The translations under genes and the position numbers were made by a program. Of a stretch of 64,000 nucleotides of DNA, positions 9,473-18,191 are shown piece after piece. Source of the stretch: Erythrobacter sp. YT30 (GTDB lineage: Bacteria > Pseudomonadota > Alphaproteobacteria > Sphingomonadales > Sphingomonadaceae); assembly GCF_001542875.1 (NCBI RefSeq), contig NZ_LMAF01000001.1, positions 620,001 through 684,000 of the forward strand, in the 5' to 3' direction. The notes beneath the pieces are model-generated. The model worked only from the letters and a program-made list of their open reading frames with translations, made no database searches and was not told the DNA's origin. How positions within the stretch are numbered: position 1 is the first letter of the stretch; the number at the start of each line of letters is the position of its first letter.

Positions 9473-9508
9473 GCCCACCATCCCGGCGCTTAGCTCGGAA
9501 TGGTGGGC
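9473..9508. terminator. Bidirectional hairpin terminator between convergent genes
   Basis: Perfect 9-bp arms GCCCACCAT (9473-9481) and ATGGTGGGC (9500-9508) enclose an 18-base loop with a further CCG/CGG pairing. It begins 3 bases after the radical SAM stop and ends 8 bases before the csp stop, so it can serve both strands. No long T-run follows, so the mechanism is not certain. Confidence 0.7.
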
Positions 9509-9516
9509 GCTATGAG

Positions 9517-9735
9517 TCAGACTAAGTCAGCAGCCGACAGGTTTACCGCCGAATCCTTGCCGTTGCGGCCGGTTTCGATCTCGTAATTGAGGCGTTGTTC
9601 TTTATCGAGCGTTTGCATGCCTCCGGCCTGCACTGCGGTGATGTGAACAAAGCTGTCATTCCCGCCATCATCGGGCTGGATAAAACCATAGCCTTTGTCG
9701 GCGTTGAAGAATTTTACTGTTCCGGTCTTGCTCAT
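9517..9735 (-). CDS. Cold-shock domain protein (CspA family)
   Basis: 72-residue single cold-shock domain that binds single-stranded RNA/DNA and acts as an RNA chaperone. RNP1 (KGYGFIQP) and RNP2 (DSFVHI) are intact after the usual TGTVKFFNADKGYG opening. A good Shine-Dalgarno, AAGGAA, lies 6 bases before the ATG at 9735. About 330 bases without another gene precede it, holding a leader that can fold over this ribosome site (see 9742-9818). Temperature or growth-phase control is likely but not shown. Confidence 0.95.
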   Translation of the reverse strand: MSKTGTVKFFNADKGYGFIQPDDGGNDSFVHITAVQAGGMQTLDKEQRLNYEIETGRNGKDSAVNLSAADLV

Positions 9736-9741
9736 TTGGGG

Positions 9742-9818
9742 TTCCTTTCAAGAACGCATGAGGTTTCTCGCGCGGCGACATGCCGTGCGGTCTTGCAAAA
9801 ATCGTCCGATGAAAGGAA
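9742..9818 (-). promoter_or_regulatory. csp leader with long-range pairing over the Shine-Dalgarno
   Basis: On the csp strand, TTCCTTTCA (9810-9818) is a perfect 9-base complement of TGAAAGGAA (9742-9750), which contains the csp Shine-Dalgarno AAGGAA. The 59 bases between them could form an inner structure. Pairing would hide the ribosome site. E. coli cspA has a long temperature-responsive leader, but this element is seen only as complementarity here. Confidence 0.5.
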
Positions 9819-9983
9819 GTCGTCGTTTGGTTTACGCCGGGGCCAAATGAGGCAAGCGGCGATCGTCATAATCCGAAATCCGTCGCAAATTTCGACGTCA
9901 GCGGGGATGGAGTAGCAGGGTATGGGCTCCAGGGATAGGATTGTGTTTTGGCAGCTTCGGGTGCTTGATGAATGAAAACCAAC

Positions 9984-10064
9984 GTCATCCCCGCGAAAGC
10001 GGGGATCCCGCTACCTACTTCATCGAAGAAAGACAGCTGGATCCCGGATCAAGTCCGAGATGAC
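9984..10064. repeat. Dispersed palindromic intergenic repeat (two-hairpin, REP-like)
   Basis: The element is bounded by GTCATC (9984) and GATGAC (10059-10064). The left half is a perfect 8-bp hairpin with a GAAA tetraloop (ATCCCCGC-GAAA-GCGGGGAT, 9987-10006). The right half (ATCCCGGA...TCCGAGAT) is a second hairpin with one mismatch. This arrangement is a common dispersed repeat in many proteobacterial genomes. It lies just after the stop of the EF-Tu-domain-like gene at 10068, so it may end or stabilise that operon's message. The 332 bases between csp and that stop hold only this repeat and the csp leader. Confidence 0.8.
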
Positions 10065-10067
10065 ATT

Positions 10068-10409
10068 TCAAATGACGATAGCCTCACCGATGATCTTGCC
10101 ATCCCACAGGAAGAACTTTTCGGCCTTTCGAAAAGGGCGGGCTGCGGCATCGCCATAAACAAAAAAGAAACTCGCGACTGCTTCTTCCCCTAATTCAATC
10201 CAGTCCTTCTTGACCAGCAGGCGCGCATCGTTTGCGTTGTCTGCAGATCGTGAAAGCATGCACGGGCATCCGAACCCATTTGGGACTGGCGTTTTGCGTC
10301 CACCATCAGCAGTAGCAAAAAACTTTACGCGTGCACTTAAGTCCGGCTCCCTTGTCTCGAGGTCGCGCACTCGTCGAACGAACACGTCTGGCAAAACGAG
10401 GAAGGTCAC
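10068..10409 (-). CDS. Stand-alone EF-Tu domain-III-like small protein
   Basis: 113 residues. The segment DLSARVKFFATADGGRKTPV, then a variable loop, then a strand pattern ending in DGKIIGEAIVI, resembles the C-terminal beta-barrel (domain III) of elongation factor Tu, including the GGRKTP turn. There is no GTPase domain, so it is not a translation factor in itself; such short proteins are seen as conserved hypotheticals and their role is unknown. It starts at a GTG that overlaps the stop of the DUF1330 gene (GTGA), so translation is coupled to the acyl-CoA ligase operon. Existence is likely, function unassigned. Confidence 0.68.
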   Translation of the reverse strand: MTFLVLPDVFVRRVRDLETREPDLSARVKFFATADGGRKTPVPNGFGCPCMLSRSADNANDARLLVKKDWIELGEEAVASFFFVYGDAAARPFRKAEKFFLWDGKIIGEAIVI

Positions 10410-10867
10410 CCAAAGCCCCCGCCAACCTCACCTGGCTTAAAACGCATAAGGCGACTATCCACTAGCGCAGCAGTCCGGTTCACCACCGCGAGTTGATAAT
10501 CGGCGTCCTTGATCATCTCGAAAAACGCGCCCGCATTGGGATATTGCGCGACAAAGCCATCATGCCAGATTTTATCGTCAGGCTCAGGGCCGGTTACCAT
10601 GGTCTGAAATGCGCCGCGCCAGATGATCTCACCGCCAACACGTTTGAAGATCGGGCCGGATGTTGCGCCGTATTCTTCATAGGCACGCCGTCCCGTCCAG
10701 CCATTACCGTGATGTTCGTGGCCTTCCGGGTATTCGGCAAGCACACGGTACCGCAGCAGATTAAGCATATGGATCGGCTCATCGCGGGGCAAGTCTTTGA
10801 ACGCGGTGAAATTGGCGGGCGATGGGTCTATATATACCCGGTCGTGCTCGACGTTTGGGTCAGTCAT
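10406..10867 (-). CDS. DUF1330 domain-containing protein
   Basis: 153 residues of the DUF1330 (dimeric alpha-beta barrel-like) family, suggested by PIHMLNLLRYR, YGATSGPIFKRVGGEIIWRG, WHDGFVAQYPNAGAFFEMI and the C-terminal AALVDSRLMRF. The family resembles ferredoxin-fold proteins of unknown biochemical role. It overlaps the upstream membrane-protein gene by 8 bases and the downstream gene by 4, placing it inside a coupled operon headed by an acyl-CoA ligase. The start ATG is at 10867 (MTDPNVEHDR). Confidence 0.85.
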   Translation of the reverse strand: MTDPNVEHDRVYIDPSPANFTAFKDLPRDEPIHMLNLLRYRVLAEYPEGHEHHGNGWTGRRAYEEYGATSGPIFKRVGGEIIWRGAFQTMVTGPEPDDKIWHDGFVAQYPNAGAFFEMIKDADYQLAVVNRTAALVDSRLMRFKPGEVGGGFG

Positions 10868-11225
10868 GAAGTTTGGCTCCAGAATTCCGGGTAAAGTATC
10901 GGCCGAGTTTGTGCACCACCGCGAGTATCAGATCGAAGAACAAAACGACTGGTATTCCTATCGCCAGCGGCAATCCTACAGGCGATAGGAAGAAGATCAA
11001 TCCGGCCACTTCGGGACTTGAAGTGTCTCTTAGTGCGAACGCGTTGGCATGGTCGAGATAAGCATAGGTCGCCGCGAAAGCACCGACCATGAACACATAG
11101 GTCAAAACAACCCCCAAGGCCCTGATTTTGAAACGAAACACGAAGCGCGGCAGTAGAAGGCGCCAACCCAATGCACAGCCAATGCCGGCCAGTATGTAGA
11201 CGAGGATGGTGGTTCCCTTATCCAA
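10860..11225 (-). CDS. Small multi-pass membrane protein, unknown function
   Basis: 121 residues with three or more hydrophobic segments: about 7-24 (ILVYILAGIGCALGW), 37-57 (VLTYVFMVGAFAATYAYL) and 74-103 (GLIFFLSPVGLPLAIGIPVV). No family is recognised. The start is probably TTG 11225, with GGAGG located in the last codons of the acyl-CoA ligase, whose stop is 5 bases upstream. It overlaps the DUF1330 start. The context links it to the ligase operon, but nothing in the sequence indicates a function. Confidence 0.7.
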   Translation of the reverse strand: MDKGTTILVYILAGIGCALGWRLLLPRFVFRFKIRALGVVLTYVFMVGAFAATYAYLDHANAFALRDTSSPEVAGLIFFLSPVGLPLAIGIPVVLFFDLILAVVHKLGRYFTRNSGAKLHD

Positions 11226-11230
11226 CCGGT

Positions 11231-12838
11231 TTACGCCTCCAGCTTATAGTCCGCAAACCTGTCACGCAGGTCTTTCTTCGAAATCTTGCCGGTAGCCGTG
11301 TGCGGGATATCCTCCACGAATTCGACTGCGTCCGGCAGCCACCATTTGGCAACGATGGGCTTTAAGTGCTCGACAATGTCATCTGCTGAACAATCCGCGC
11401 CTTCGTTTTTGACCACAAACAGGACCGGGCGCTCATCCCATTTGGGGTGCGCCATTCCTATGCATGCAGCCTCTGCCACGGCGGGGTGGCCGACAGCGGC
11501 GTTCTCCAATTCGACCGAGCTGATCCACTCGCCCCCGGACTTGATCACGTCCTTGGTCCTGTCGGTCAGCTGCAATGTGCCATCGGGATGAATGATGCCG
11601 ACATCGCCGGTGTCGAACCAGCCTTCGGGACTGGCGGCATCTTCTTCGGCTTTGAAGTATCGCTTGATAATCCAAGGCCCCCGAATTTGCAGCGCGCCTG
11701 ACGTCTTCCCATCGCGCGGCAATTCGGTGGCCATGTCATCTAGATCGACAATGCGCAGTTCCACCCCAAAGACAGGGCGACCCTGCATTGCCGTCTTGTC
11801 GACCTTTTCCTCAAAAGAAAGCTGATCCCAATCCCAGGTCGGCCCGCCTACTGTGCCGATGGGCGAAGTCTCGGTCATCCCCCAGGCATGCTGGACACGG
11901 GTTCCGTTCTTCATCAGCCGCTCGATCATAAAGCGCGGGCAGGCTGATCCGCCAATGGTGGCCGCTTTCAAGGGCGGGAGATCAATGCCTTCCTTGTCGC
12001 AATACTGGAAGTGCGCGAGCCAGACTGTGGGTACGCCGGCGCTATCAGTCACGCCTTCGCGGATCATCAGCTCGTGCAGGACGGCCGGATCATTGACGGC
12101 CGAGAACACGAATTTGATCCCTGCCATCGCCCCCGCATAGGGTAGACCCCAGCTTGCTGCGTGGAACATCGGGACCACGGGAAGCATTACGGAGGAGCTT
12201 GAGAAGTTGAAAGCGGCAGGCTGAAGTCCGGCGAGTGCGTGAAGCACGGTGGAGCGATGCTCGTACTGCACGCCCTTGGGGTTACCCGTCGTGCCTGAGG
12301 TGTAGCAGATCATGCACGGATCGGTCTCCGTACCCTCAACCCATTCATAGTCGCCAGATTGTCCGCCGATCCAATCCTCGAAGCTTTGCGTGTTCTCAGC
12401 TGAATCATAACAGATGTAGTGCTCCACTGTGGTCCACCGGTCTTTCATCTGGTCGATGATCGGCTGGAACGCGGCATCGTATAGCATCACTTTATCTTCG
12501 GCGTGATTGACGATGTATTCGAGCTGATCAGCGAACAGGCGCGGATTTACCGTGTGAAGCACCCCGCCCATGCCAGCGACGCCATACCAGCTGACGAGGT
12601 GGCGCGAATGGTTCATCGCAAGGCTCGCCACCTTGTCGCCCGGTTTCAGGCCAAGCGCTTCCAACGCTTGCGCCATCTTCAGAGCATCGCTTCTGATCCC
12701 GGTCCATGTCGTGCGCGTTTCGCTGCCATCAGCCCAGCGCGTCACAATCTCGCGCCCACCTGCCTCGCGTGCGGCATGATCGATCACATGCGTCACGCGC
12801 ATGGTCCAGTGTTGCATTGCTCCGAGCATGAATTTCAA
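11231..12838 (-). CDS. Fatty-acid-CoA ligase (AMP-forming, AlkK/FadD type)
   Basis: 535-residue acyl-adenylate-forming enzyme that activates a fatty acid to acyl-CoA using ATP. The P-loop CYTSGTTGNPKG lies at about 175-187, the Asp motif GWFDTGDVGIIHPDG at about 405-419 with DRTKDVIKSGGEW after it, and the catalytic Lys region is TATGKISKKDLRD near the end. Length and the N-terminus (MLGAMQHWTMRVTHVIDHA) resemble medium/long-chain ligases of the AlkK group. It heads a coupled minus-strand operon with three small genes. Chain-length preference cannot be read from sequence. Confidence 0.92.
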   Translation of the reverse strand: MKFMLGAMQHWTMRVTHVIDHAAREAGGREIVTRWADGSETRTTWTGIRSDALKMAQALEALGLKPGDKVASLAMNHSRHLVSWYGVAGMGGVLHTVNPRLFADQLEYIVNHAEDKVMLYDAAFQPIIDQMKDRWTTVEHYICYDSAENTQSFEDWIGGQSGDYEWVEGTETDPCMICYTSGTTGNPKGVQYEHRSTVLHALAGLQPAAFNFSSSSVMLPVVPMFHAASWGLPYAGAMAGIKFVFSAVNDPAVLHELMIREGVTDSAGVPTVWLAHFQYCDKEGIDLPPLKAATIGGSACPRFMIERLMKNGTRVQHAWGMTETSPIGTVGGPTWDWDQLSFEEKVDKTAMQGRPVFGVELRIVDLDDMATELPRDGKTSGALQIRGPWIIKRYFKAEEDAASPEGWFDTGDVGIIHPDGTLQLTDRTKDVIKSGGEWISSVELENAAVGHPAVAEAACIGMAHPKWDERPVLFVVKNEGADCSADDIVEHLKPIVAKWWLPDAVEFVEDIPHTATGKISKKDLRDRFADYKLEA

Positions 12839-12927
12839 ACCTCTCTCGTTTTAGTTCTGCTGCCATTCATGCCGATGGATTACTGGCTTGGCAATTACTT
12901 CCAAGCGAGGATAGAGCGCCGCTGATT

Positions 12928-13296
12928 ATGAGCGTTTTTCATCAAACCAAGTTGCTGATCATGCAGACCGTCGGGCTGGAGAAGGATGCACTGCACATCT
13001 ACGTTGCGCTGCTGGTCTTTATGCTGGCCTGCGTGCTGATGCGCTGGCGCGCGTCGAGCTGGAAACCCTGGTTTGTGGTGCTGATCGCCGCGATCGCGGG
13101 CGAAGTATGGGACGTGCATGACAGCATCAGGCTGGGCAATGCGATTGTAGTTGAAAATCACTGGAAGGATCTTTGGAACACGATGCTACTGCCGACCGTG
13201 CTTTTCATCGCGGCAAGGTATAGCCAAGTCTTTCAGCGAACACCCAAAGGCAATGCGGCATCCAGCGGCGATGCCAGACCTGGAGAGGCCGCCTAA
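12928..13296 (+). CDS. Small membrane protein, unknown function
   Basis: 122 residues with two or three membrane segments: about 24-41 (HIYVALLVFMLACVLM), 47-60 (KPWFVVLIAAIAGE) and 85-98 (LLPTVLFIAARY). A His/Asp/Glu-containing stretch (GEVWDVHDSIRLGN) lies between them, and the tail is hydrophilic. The pattern is vaguely VanZ-like but too weak to assign. It is transcribed away from the acyl-CoA ligase, and a 6-bp inverted repeat (GCTTGG/CCAAGC) precedes it at 12886-12906. The start ATG is at 12928; a second Met (MQTVGLEK) at codon 12 is possible. Confidence 0.68.
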   Translation: MSVFHQTKLLIMQTVGLEKDALHIYVALLVFMLACVLMRWRASSWKPWFVVLIAAIAGEVWDVHDSIRLGNAIVVENHWKDLWNTMLLPTVLFIAARYSQVFQRTPKGNAASSGDARPGEAA

Positions 13297-13416
13297 CCCG
13301 TTCTTGTCAGTCCGGCCCGATCACAGATGAGTTCGGGCGGCTGTAACCTGCTTGCCATGCAGTCATCCTATAGCGCTCGACACAGCACGAGTGTTCGACT
13401 GATCAAGGATGTTGCA

Positions 13417-14547
13417 ATGAAATATGCTGCTATCTTTCTGGCTGGCACAGCCGCACTTCTCACCGCCCCGGTTCAAGCGCGAGAGGGACAAGCTTACATT
13501 GGCGTTGAAGGTGGAATTAGCTTTGAAGATCAGGTCGACATCGACCTCGTAAATGCCGACCCGCAGACCAATGCGGCATTTGCAGATACCAACACAGGTC
13601 TCGATGCCGATATCGTGTTTGGCTATGATTTCGGCGCTTTCCGCCTCGAAGCAGAAGCCGGGTATAAGCGGAACGGCTATGATGGATTAACAGTGGTCAA
13701 TCCCGCGCTCGTTCCCGGCGTCGCAGTCGTTCCCGGCACGGTCGTGGAAAACGAACGGGACCTCACAATCTACAGCAGCATGCTCAATGGTCTCATCGAG
13801 TTCGGCAACGATGATGGCGTTCAAGTCTTCTTCGGCGGAGGTGTGGGTGTCGCGCTGGTAGACCTCCCTGTCGAAGTGGCAGGCGTCGGGACACTCTCTG
13901 AGAGCGATGCGGCAGATTTCGCTTTTCAGGGTCTTGCCGGGCTTCGTTTGGCAGTAACCGACAACGTCGATCTGGGCATCAAATATCGCTATTTCGTAGT
14001 CAACGATTTCGAACTGACCACGACGACCGGTGCCCCCCTCGAAGTCGACTATCAAGCGCATTCGGTGCTTGCGAGTGTGCTTTACAATTTCGGGCAGAAA
14101 CAAGAGCCAGCACCGGCACCGCCGCCGCCCGCTCCTCCCGCCCCGCCGCCACCGCCGCCGCCCGCACCGGTAGCGCCGCCACCGGCACCGCCGCCTTGCA
14201 ACACTGGCCCTTTCATCGTTTTCTTCGACTGGGATGAATCGACGATCAAAGCTGATGCTGCCACCGTGCTTGACGGAGCGATCAGCGCATATGCCAATTG
14301 CGGAACTGCGCGGGTCATGCTGGCAGGCCATGCTGACACATCAGGCAGTGCGACATACAACATTGGCCTTGCTGAGCGCCGAAATGCGGCCGTGCGCGCG
14401 TACATAACCGGACGCGGCATTCCCGATGCGAGAATTGCCGCCGAAGCGTTCGGAGAAAGCAACACACGCGTGCCGACAGGCGATGGAGTTCGCGAACCCC
14501 AGAACCGCCGTGTCGAAATCACTTATGGCCCGGGCGCAGGCATGTAG
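13417..14547 (+). CDS. OmpA-family outer membrane protein
   Basis: 376 residues: signal peptide (1-21, ending PVQA), an eight-strand-type beta-barrel domain (24-225), a proline-rich linker (230-260), and an OmpA peptidoglycan-binding domain (264-372) with GHADTSGSATYNIGLAERR and GVREPQNRRVEI. It anchors the outer membrane to the cell wall. The start is ATG 13417, preceded by AAGGA; an in-frame ATG at 13327 lacks a signal sequence at the right place. The gene is probably monocistronic and ends in a hairpin facing dnaE. The Gly-rich frame opposite the linker is an artefact. Confidence 0.95.
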   Translation: MKYAAIFLAGTAALLTAPVQAREGQAYIGVEGGISFEDQVDIDLVNADPQTNAAFADTNTGLDADIVFGYDFGAFRLEAEAGYKRNGYDGLTVVNPALVPGVAVVPGTVVENERDLTIYSSMLNGLIEFGNDDGVQVFFGGGVGVALVDLPVEVAGVGTLSESDAADFAFQGLAGLRLAVTDNVDLGIKYRYFVVNDFELTTTTGAPLEVDYQAHSVLASVLYNFGQKQEPAPAPPPPAPPAPPPPPPPAPVAPPPAPPPCNTGPFIVFFDWDESTIKADAATVLDGAISAYANCGTARVMLAGHADTSGSATYNIGLAERRNAAVRAYITGRGIPDARIAAEAFGESNTRVPTGDGVREPQNRRVEITYGPGAGM

Positions 14548-14565
14548 AGTTGCGAAGGCTTTTCA

Positions 14566-14594
14566 GGAGGGACCCCGCCTTACGCCGTCCCTCC
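14566..14594. terminator. Hairpin between convergent ompA-like gene and dnaE
   Basis: Perfect 8-bp arms GGAGGGAC (14566-14573) and GTCCCTCC (14587-14594) surround a 13-base loop. It is the only structure in the 57 bases between the two convergent stop codons. There is no T-run, so efficiency on either strand is uncertain. Confidence 0.6.
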
Positions 14595-14604
14595 AGAAGA
14601 GCCG

Positions 14605-17600
14605 CTAGGCCACTCGTTTCAGCTTAACGCGATCCCTCAAGGGTTCGAGCGAGACATTGGCCAACCCTTCCACCTCTTGCAGTCTGTCGGCAAGATTGCC
14701 GTCGAGCGCATATCGTCCAACGAGCTTAAGGTAAGCGTCCTCGTCTGCGCCCAAAACGAGCCGCAAGAGCACCTCGCCCATGGCGGTTTCGCTGGTGGCG
14801 AGTTCCAGCTTCAGGTCCGCAATGGCCGATACACTCAGCACATCGGCTTTCAAGATCATTGGAATGCTGCCCTGCACTCCGTCCAAGGGCCGCGCGCCGC
14901 GGATGGTGAGGCGGGGCGGTTCGCCGGGATTGGGCGCGTCGAGTTCGGCGCTCAGGAGCAGGCAAGTGCCTTCGGCGGCCCATTGTTCAAATTGCGGCAC
15001 CAGAGCCTCTTCAAAACACGCGGCCGAAAACTGGCCTGAGCTGTCAGAGAAATCGGCCCGAACATATTCGGCGCCGCGTTTGGTGCGCAATTTGGACATG
15101 CCTTCAACCATGGCGGCGATCATGGCGGAGCCCTTGCCGCCAGGAGGCGCGCCTGCATCCATCACCGCCTGATAAGACCGCGCGCCTTGCGCGGAGGCGA
15201 CATCGCGATACTGCTGCACCGGGTGCGCGGAAAAATAGAAGCCGAAATTCTCGCGCTCTTTCGACATCTGCTCAGTGCGAGACCATTGCTCGATTTCCTT
15301 GAGACGCAGAGTGTCTTCAGGCGCATCCTCGCCGCCAAACAAGCCGCCCTGCCCGCTATCCCGCTCTCGAGCAGCGGCATCTGCGACGGCGAGAAGCATG
15401 TCAGCATTCTCGAACAATTCCGCGCGATTGGGATGAAGGCAATCGAGCGCTCCGCCACAAATAAGGCCCTCCAACTGGCGGCGGTTCATCGATCCTTGGG
15501 GGACGCGCTCGAACAGGTCTTTCAGGCTCTCAAACGGTCCTGACGCATCCCGCTCTTTCGTAATCGCGTCCATCGCTTTTTCGCCAACATTGCGAATGCC
15601 GGCGAGAGCGTAGCGCACACCATAACCGTTGTCAGTCTGCTCAACCGAAAACTTGGCTTGGGAGTGATTGATGCACGGGGGCAAGACCTCGATCCCCTCT
15701 TCTACTGGATATCGCCGTGCATCATCGACGAACACGCTCAGTTTTTCTGATTGGTGCAAGTCAAAGCACATCGAAGCGGCGTAAAACTCCTCCGGATAAT
15801 GCGCTTTCATCCACCCTGTCTGATAGGCGAGCAATGCATAGGCAGCGGCATGCGACTTGTTGAAGCCATATCCTGCAAATTTGTCGATCAAGTCGAACAG
15901 CTCGTTGGCCTGCTTCTTCTCAATGCCCGAGACTTCCTTGCACCCCTCGACAAAGCGCCCACGCTGGATGTCCATTTCCGCCTGGACTTTCTTGCCCATC
16001 GCGCGGCGCAGCAAGTCCGCATCACCGAGCGAATATCCGGCAAGGATTTGCGCGGCCTGCATCACCTGTTCCTGGTAGACGAAGATGCCGTAAGTCTCAG
16101 CCAGGATGCCTTCGAGTTTGGGGTGCGGGTATTCGATCTCTACTTCGCCCGCTTTGCGCTGACCAAATAGCGGAATGTTGTCCATTGGACCGGGGCGATA
16201 GAGCGAAACGAGCGCGATAACATCGCCGAAATTGGATGGTTTCACGGCCTTCAGCGTGCGCCGCATTCCTTCCGATTCCAGCTGGAACACGCCAACCGTG
16301 TTACCCGCCTGCATAAGATCGTAAACCGCAGTGTCATCAAGCGGGAGTGTGCCGAGATCAATCGTAATCCCGCGCTCTTCCAGAAGGTCCACCGCCTTGC
16401 GCAGGACCGAGAGCGTTTTGAGCCCCAGAAAGTCGAATTTGACGAGGCCAGAGCTTTCGACATGTTTCATATCGAATTGCGTCACCGGCATATCCGATCG
16501 CGGATCGCGGTAAAGCGGCACCAGCTTGGCAAGCGGCCTATCGCCGATCACAACACCCGCAGCGTGAGTCGAAGAATTGCGCGGCAGGCCCTCCAACTGC
16601 ATGGCAAGATCAACGAGCCGTTTTACCTCATTGTCGTTGTTGTATTCCGCCTTGAAATCCGCCGCTCCGTTAAGAGCACGCGGCAGCGTCCATGGGTCGC
16701 TGGGGTGGTTGGGCACCATTTTGCAAAGCCTGTCGACCTGGCCATAGCTCATCTGCAAAATCCGACCGCAATCGCGCAAAACGGCGCGCGCTTTCAGCTT
16801 ACCGAATGTGATGATCTGGGCGACGTGATCCTGCCCGTATTTCTGCTGAACATACCGGATCACTTCACCCCGGCGCGTTTCGCAGAAATCAATATCGAAA
16901 TCCGGCATGGAAACGCGCTCAGGATTGAGGAAGCGCTCAAACAGCAAGCCCAGTTGGATGGGGTCCAAATCGGTGATTGTCAGCGCCCATGCGACAATCG
17001 AACCCGCTCCGGAACCACGCCCTGGCCCCACCGGAATGCCATTATCCTTGGCCCATTTGATAAAGTCAGCAACGATCAGGAAATAACCGGGAAAACCCAT
17101 TTTGACGATGATGCCGATCTCGTAATCGAGGCGATCAAAATAGGTTTTGCGATCCTCTTCGCTCAAGTCTTCATAGAGCGATAGCCGTTCTTCCAAACCG
17201 CTGCGCGATTGCTCTTCGAGCATCCGCGCTTCGCCTTCCAGGTCCCCTGCAAGGCTGGGAAGGATCGGGTCGCGATAGGGCGGCGCGTATGCACACCTCT
17301 GCGCGATAACGAGCGTGTTCTGGATCGCTTCGGGTAAGTCGATAAACAGATCGCGCATCATGTGCGCGGATTTCACAAACCCTTGCTCATTTGTGCGCGC
17401 TCGGTCCTCGTTATCGACATAGGTCGAACCCGCGATGCACAACATCGCATCGTGCGCCTTGTGCATGTGGGGTTCGGCAAAGTTTGCAGGATTGCTGGCG
17501 ACAAGAGGGATGTCGCGGTCATAGGCGAGATTGATCAGGGCTTCTTCGGCAGCAGCACAAGCCGGATCGCCGTGACGCGCAAGCTCAATGTAAAGCCGGT

Positions 17601-18093
17601 CGGGAAACAGCGATTGCAGCCGATCGGCTACCGAAAGCGCAGCATCGTCCTGCCCTTCAGCGAATAGCCGGGTCAGGGCGCCCTCGCCCGCTCCCGTCAG
17701 CGCGATCAGGCCATCCGTGTGCCCTGCAAGATCATCCCACACCACGTGCGGTTCGAATTCGAGCGGCCGTTCAAGATGCGCTTTCGATACGAGGTGGCAC
17801 AGATTATCATACCCCGCCTCATCCTGCGCATAGAGCGGGATGTAATCGACCAGTTTGCCATCCGAACCATCGCGCGCGACGCCCAGCAGTGTGCCGATAA
17901 TCGGCTGCACGCCCTCAGCCTTGCAGGCATTGGCGAACATCACCGCGCCATAAAGCCCATTCCGATCGCAGATCGCGATGGCGGGAAAGCCGCGTTCCCT
18001 TGCCAGCTTGGCGATCGCCTTTGGATCCGCCATGCTTTCGAGCATCGAATAAGACGACAGAACGCGCAATGGTATGAAGGGAGCGAAAGGCAT
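14605..18093 (-). CDS. dnaE: DNA polymerase III alpha subunit DnaE
   Basis: 1162-residue replicative polymerase, the catalytic subunit of the polymerase III core. An N-terminal PHP domain (VLSSYSMLESMADPKAIA) is followed by the palm with catalytic aspartates in PDFDIDF (D398, D400, D402) and GRGSGAGSIVAWAL, then the finger domain, a helix-hairpin-helix and OB-fold region, and the tail ending in DRVKLKRVA. Length and features fit DnaE1, not the SOS-induced DnaE2. It is transcribed divergently from the DUF6958 gene with 98 bases between them. Large frames on the opposite strand are shadows. Confidence 0.98.
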   Translation of the reverse strand: MPFAPFIPLRVLSSYSMLESMADPKAIAKLARERGFPAIAICDRNGLYGAVMFANACKAEGVQPIIGTLLGVARDGSDGKLVDYIPLYAQDEAGYDNLCHLVSKAHLERPLEFEPHVVWDDLAGHTDGLIALTGAGEGALTRLFAEGQDDAALSVADRLQSLFPDRLYIELARHGDPACAAAEEALINLAYDRDIPLVASNPANFAEPHMHKAHDAMLCIAGSTYVDNEDRARTNEQGFVKSAHMMRDLFIDLPEAIQNTLVIAQRCAYAPPYRDPILPSLAGDLEGEARMLEEQSRSGLEERLSLYEDLSEEDRKTYFDRLDYEIGIIVKMGFPGYFLIVADFIKWAKDNGIPVGPGRGSGAGSIVAWALTITDLDPIQLGLLFERFLNPERVSMPDFDIDFCETRRGEVIRYVQQKYGQDHVAQIITFGKLKARAVLRDCGRILQMSYGQVDRLCKMVPNHPSDPWTLPRALNGAADFKAEYNNDNEVKRLVDLAMQLEGLPRNSSTHAAGVVIGDRPLAKLVPLYRDPRSDMPVTQFDMKHVESSGLVKFDFLGLKTLSVLRKAVDLLEERGITIDLGTLPLDDTAVYDLMQAGNTVGVFQLESEGMRRTLKAVKPSNFGDVIALVSLYRPGPMDNIPLFGQRKAGEVEIEYPHPKLEGILAETYGIFVYQEQVMQAAQILAGYSLGDADLLRRAMGKKVQAEMDIQRGRFVEGCKEVSGIEKKQANELFDLIDKFAGYGFNKSHAAAYALLAYQTGWMKAHYPEEFYAASMCFDLHQSEKLSVFVDDARRYPVEEGIEVLPPCINHSQAKFSVEQTDNGYGVRYALAGIRNVGEKAMDAITKERDASGPFESLKDLFERVPQGSMNRRQLEGLICGGALDCLHPNRAELFENADMLLAVADAAARERDSGQGGLFGGEDAPEDTLRLKEIEQWSRTEQMSKERENFGFYFSAHPVQQYRDVASAQGARSYQAVMDAGAPPGGKGSAMIAAMVEGMSKLRTKRGAEYVRADFSDSSGQFSAACFEEALVPQFEQWAAEGTCLLLSAELDAPNPGEPPRLTIRGARPLDGVQGSIPMILKADVLSVSAIADLKLELATSETAMGEVLLRLVLGADEDAYLKLVGRYALDGNLADRLQEVEGLANVSLEPLRDRVKLKRVA

Positions 18094-18191
18094 TATTGGA
18101 AGTTACGCATGCGCGCTCCACATTCAACCGGGCGCGCTCGCCACTTGGGGAAAAGCTGGGGGCAATCTATAGCGTGGTGCGGGAGGACATT

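Noticed and set aside
9972..10193. Plus-strand frame beginning MKTNVIPAKAGIP
   Set aside because: This is the well-known translation of the dispersed palindromic repeat, not a gene, and it runs into an antisense coding gene.
14082..14522. Glycine/serine-rich frame opposite the OmpA gene
   Set aside because: It is the antisense of the proline-rich linker of the OmpA protein and has no ribosome site.
16462..17184. 240-codon plus-strand frame inside dnaE
   Set aside because: Fully antisense to the conserved polymerase palm domain.
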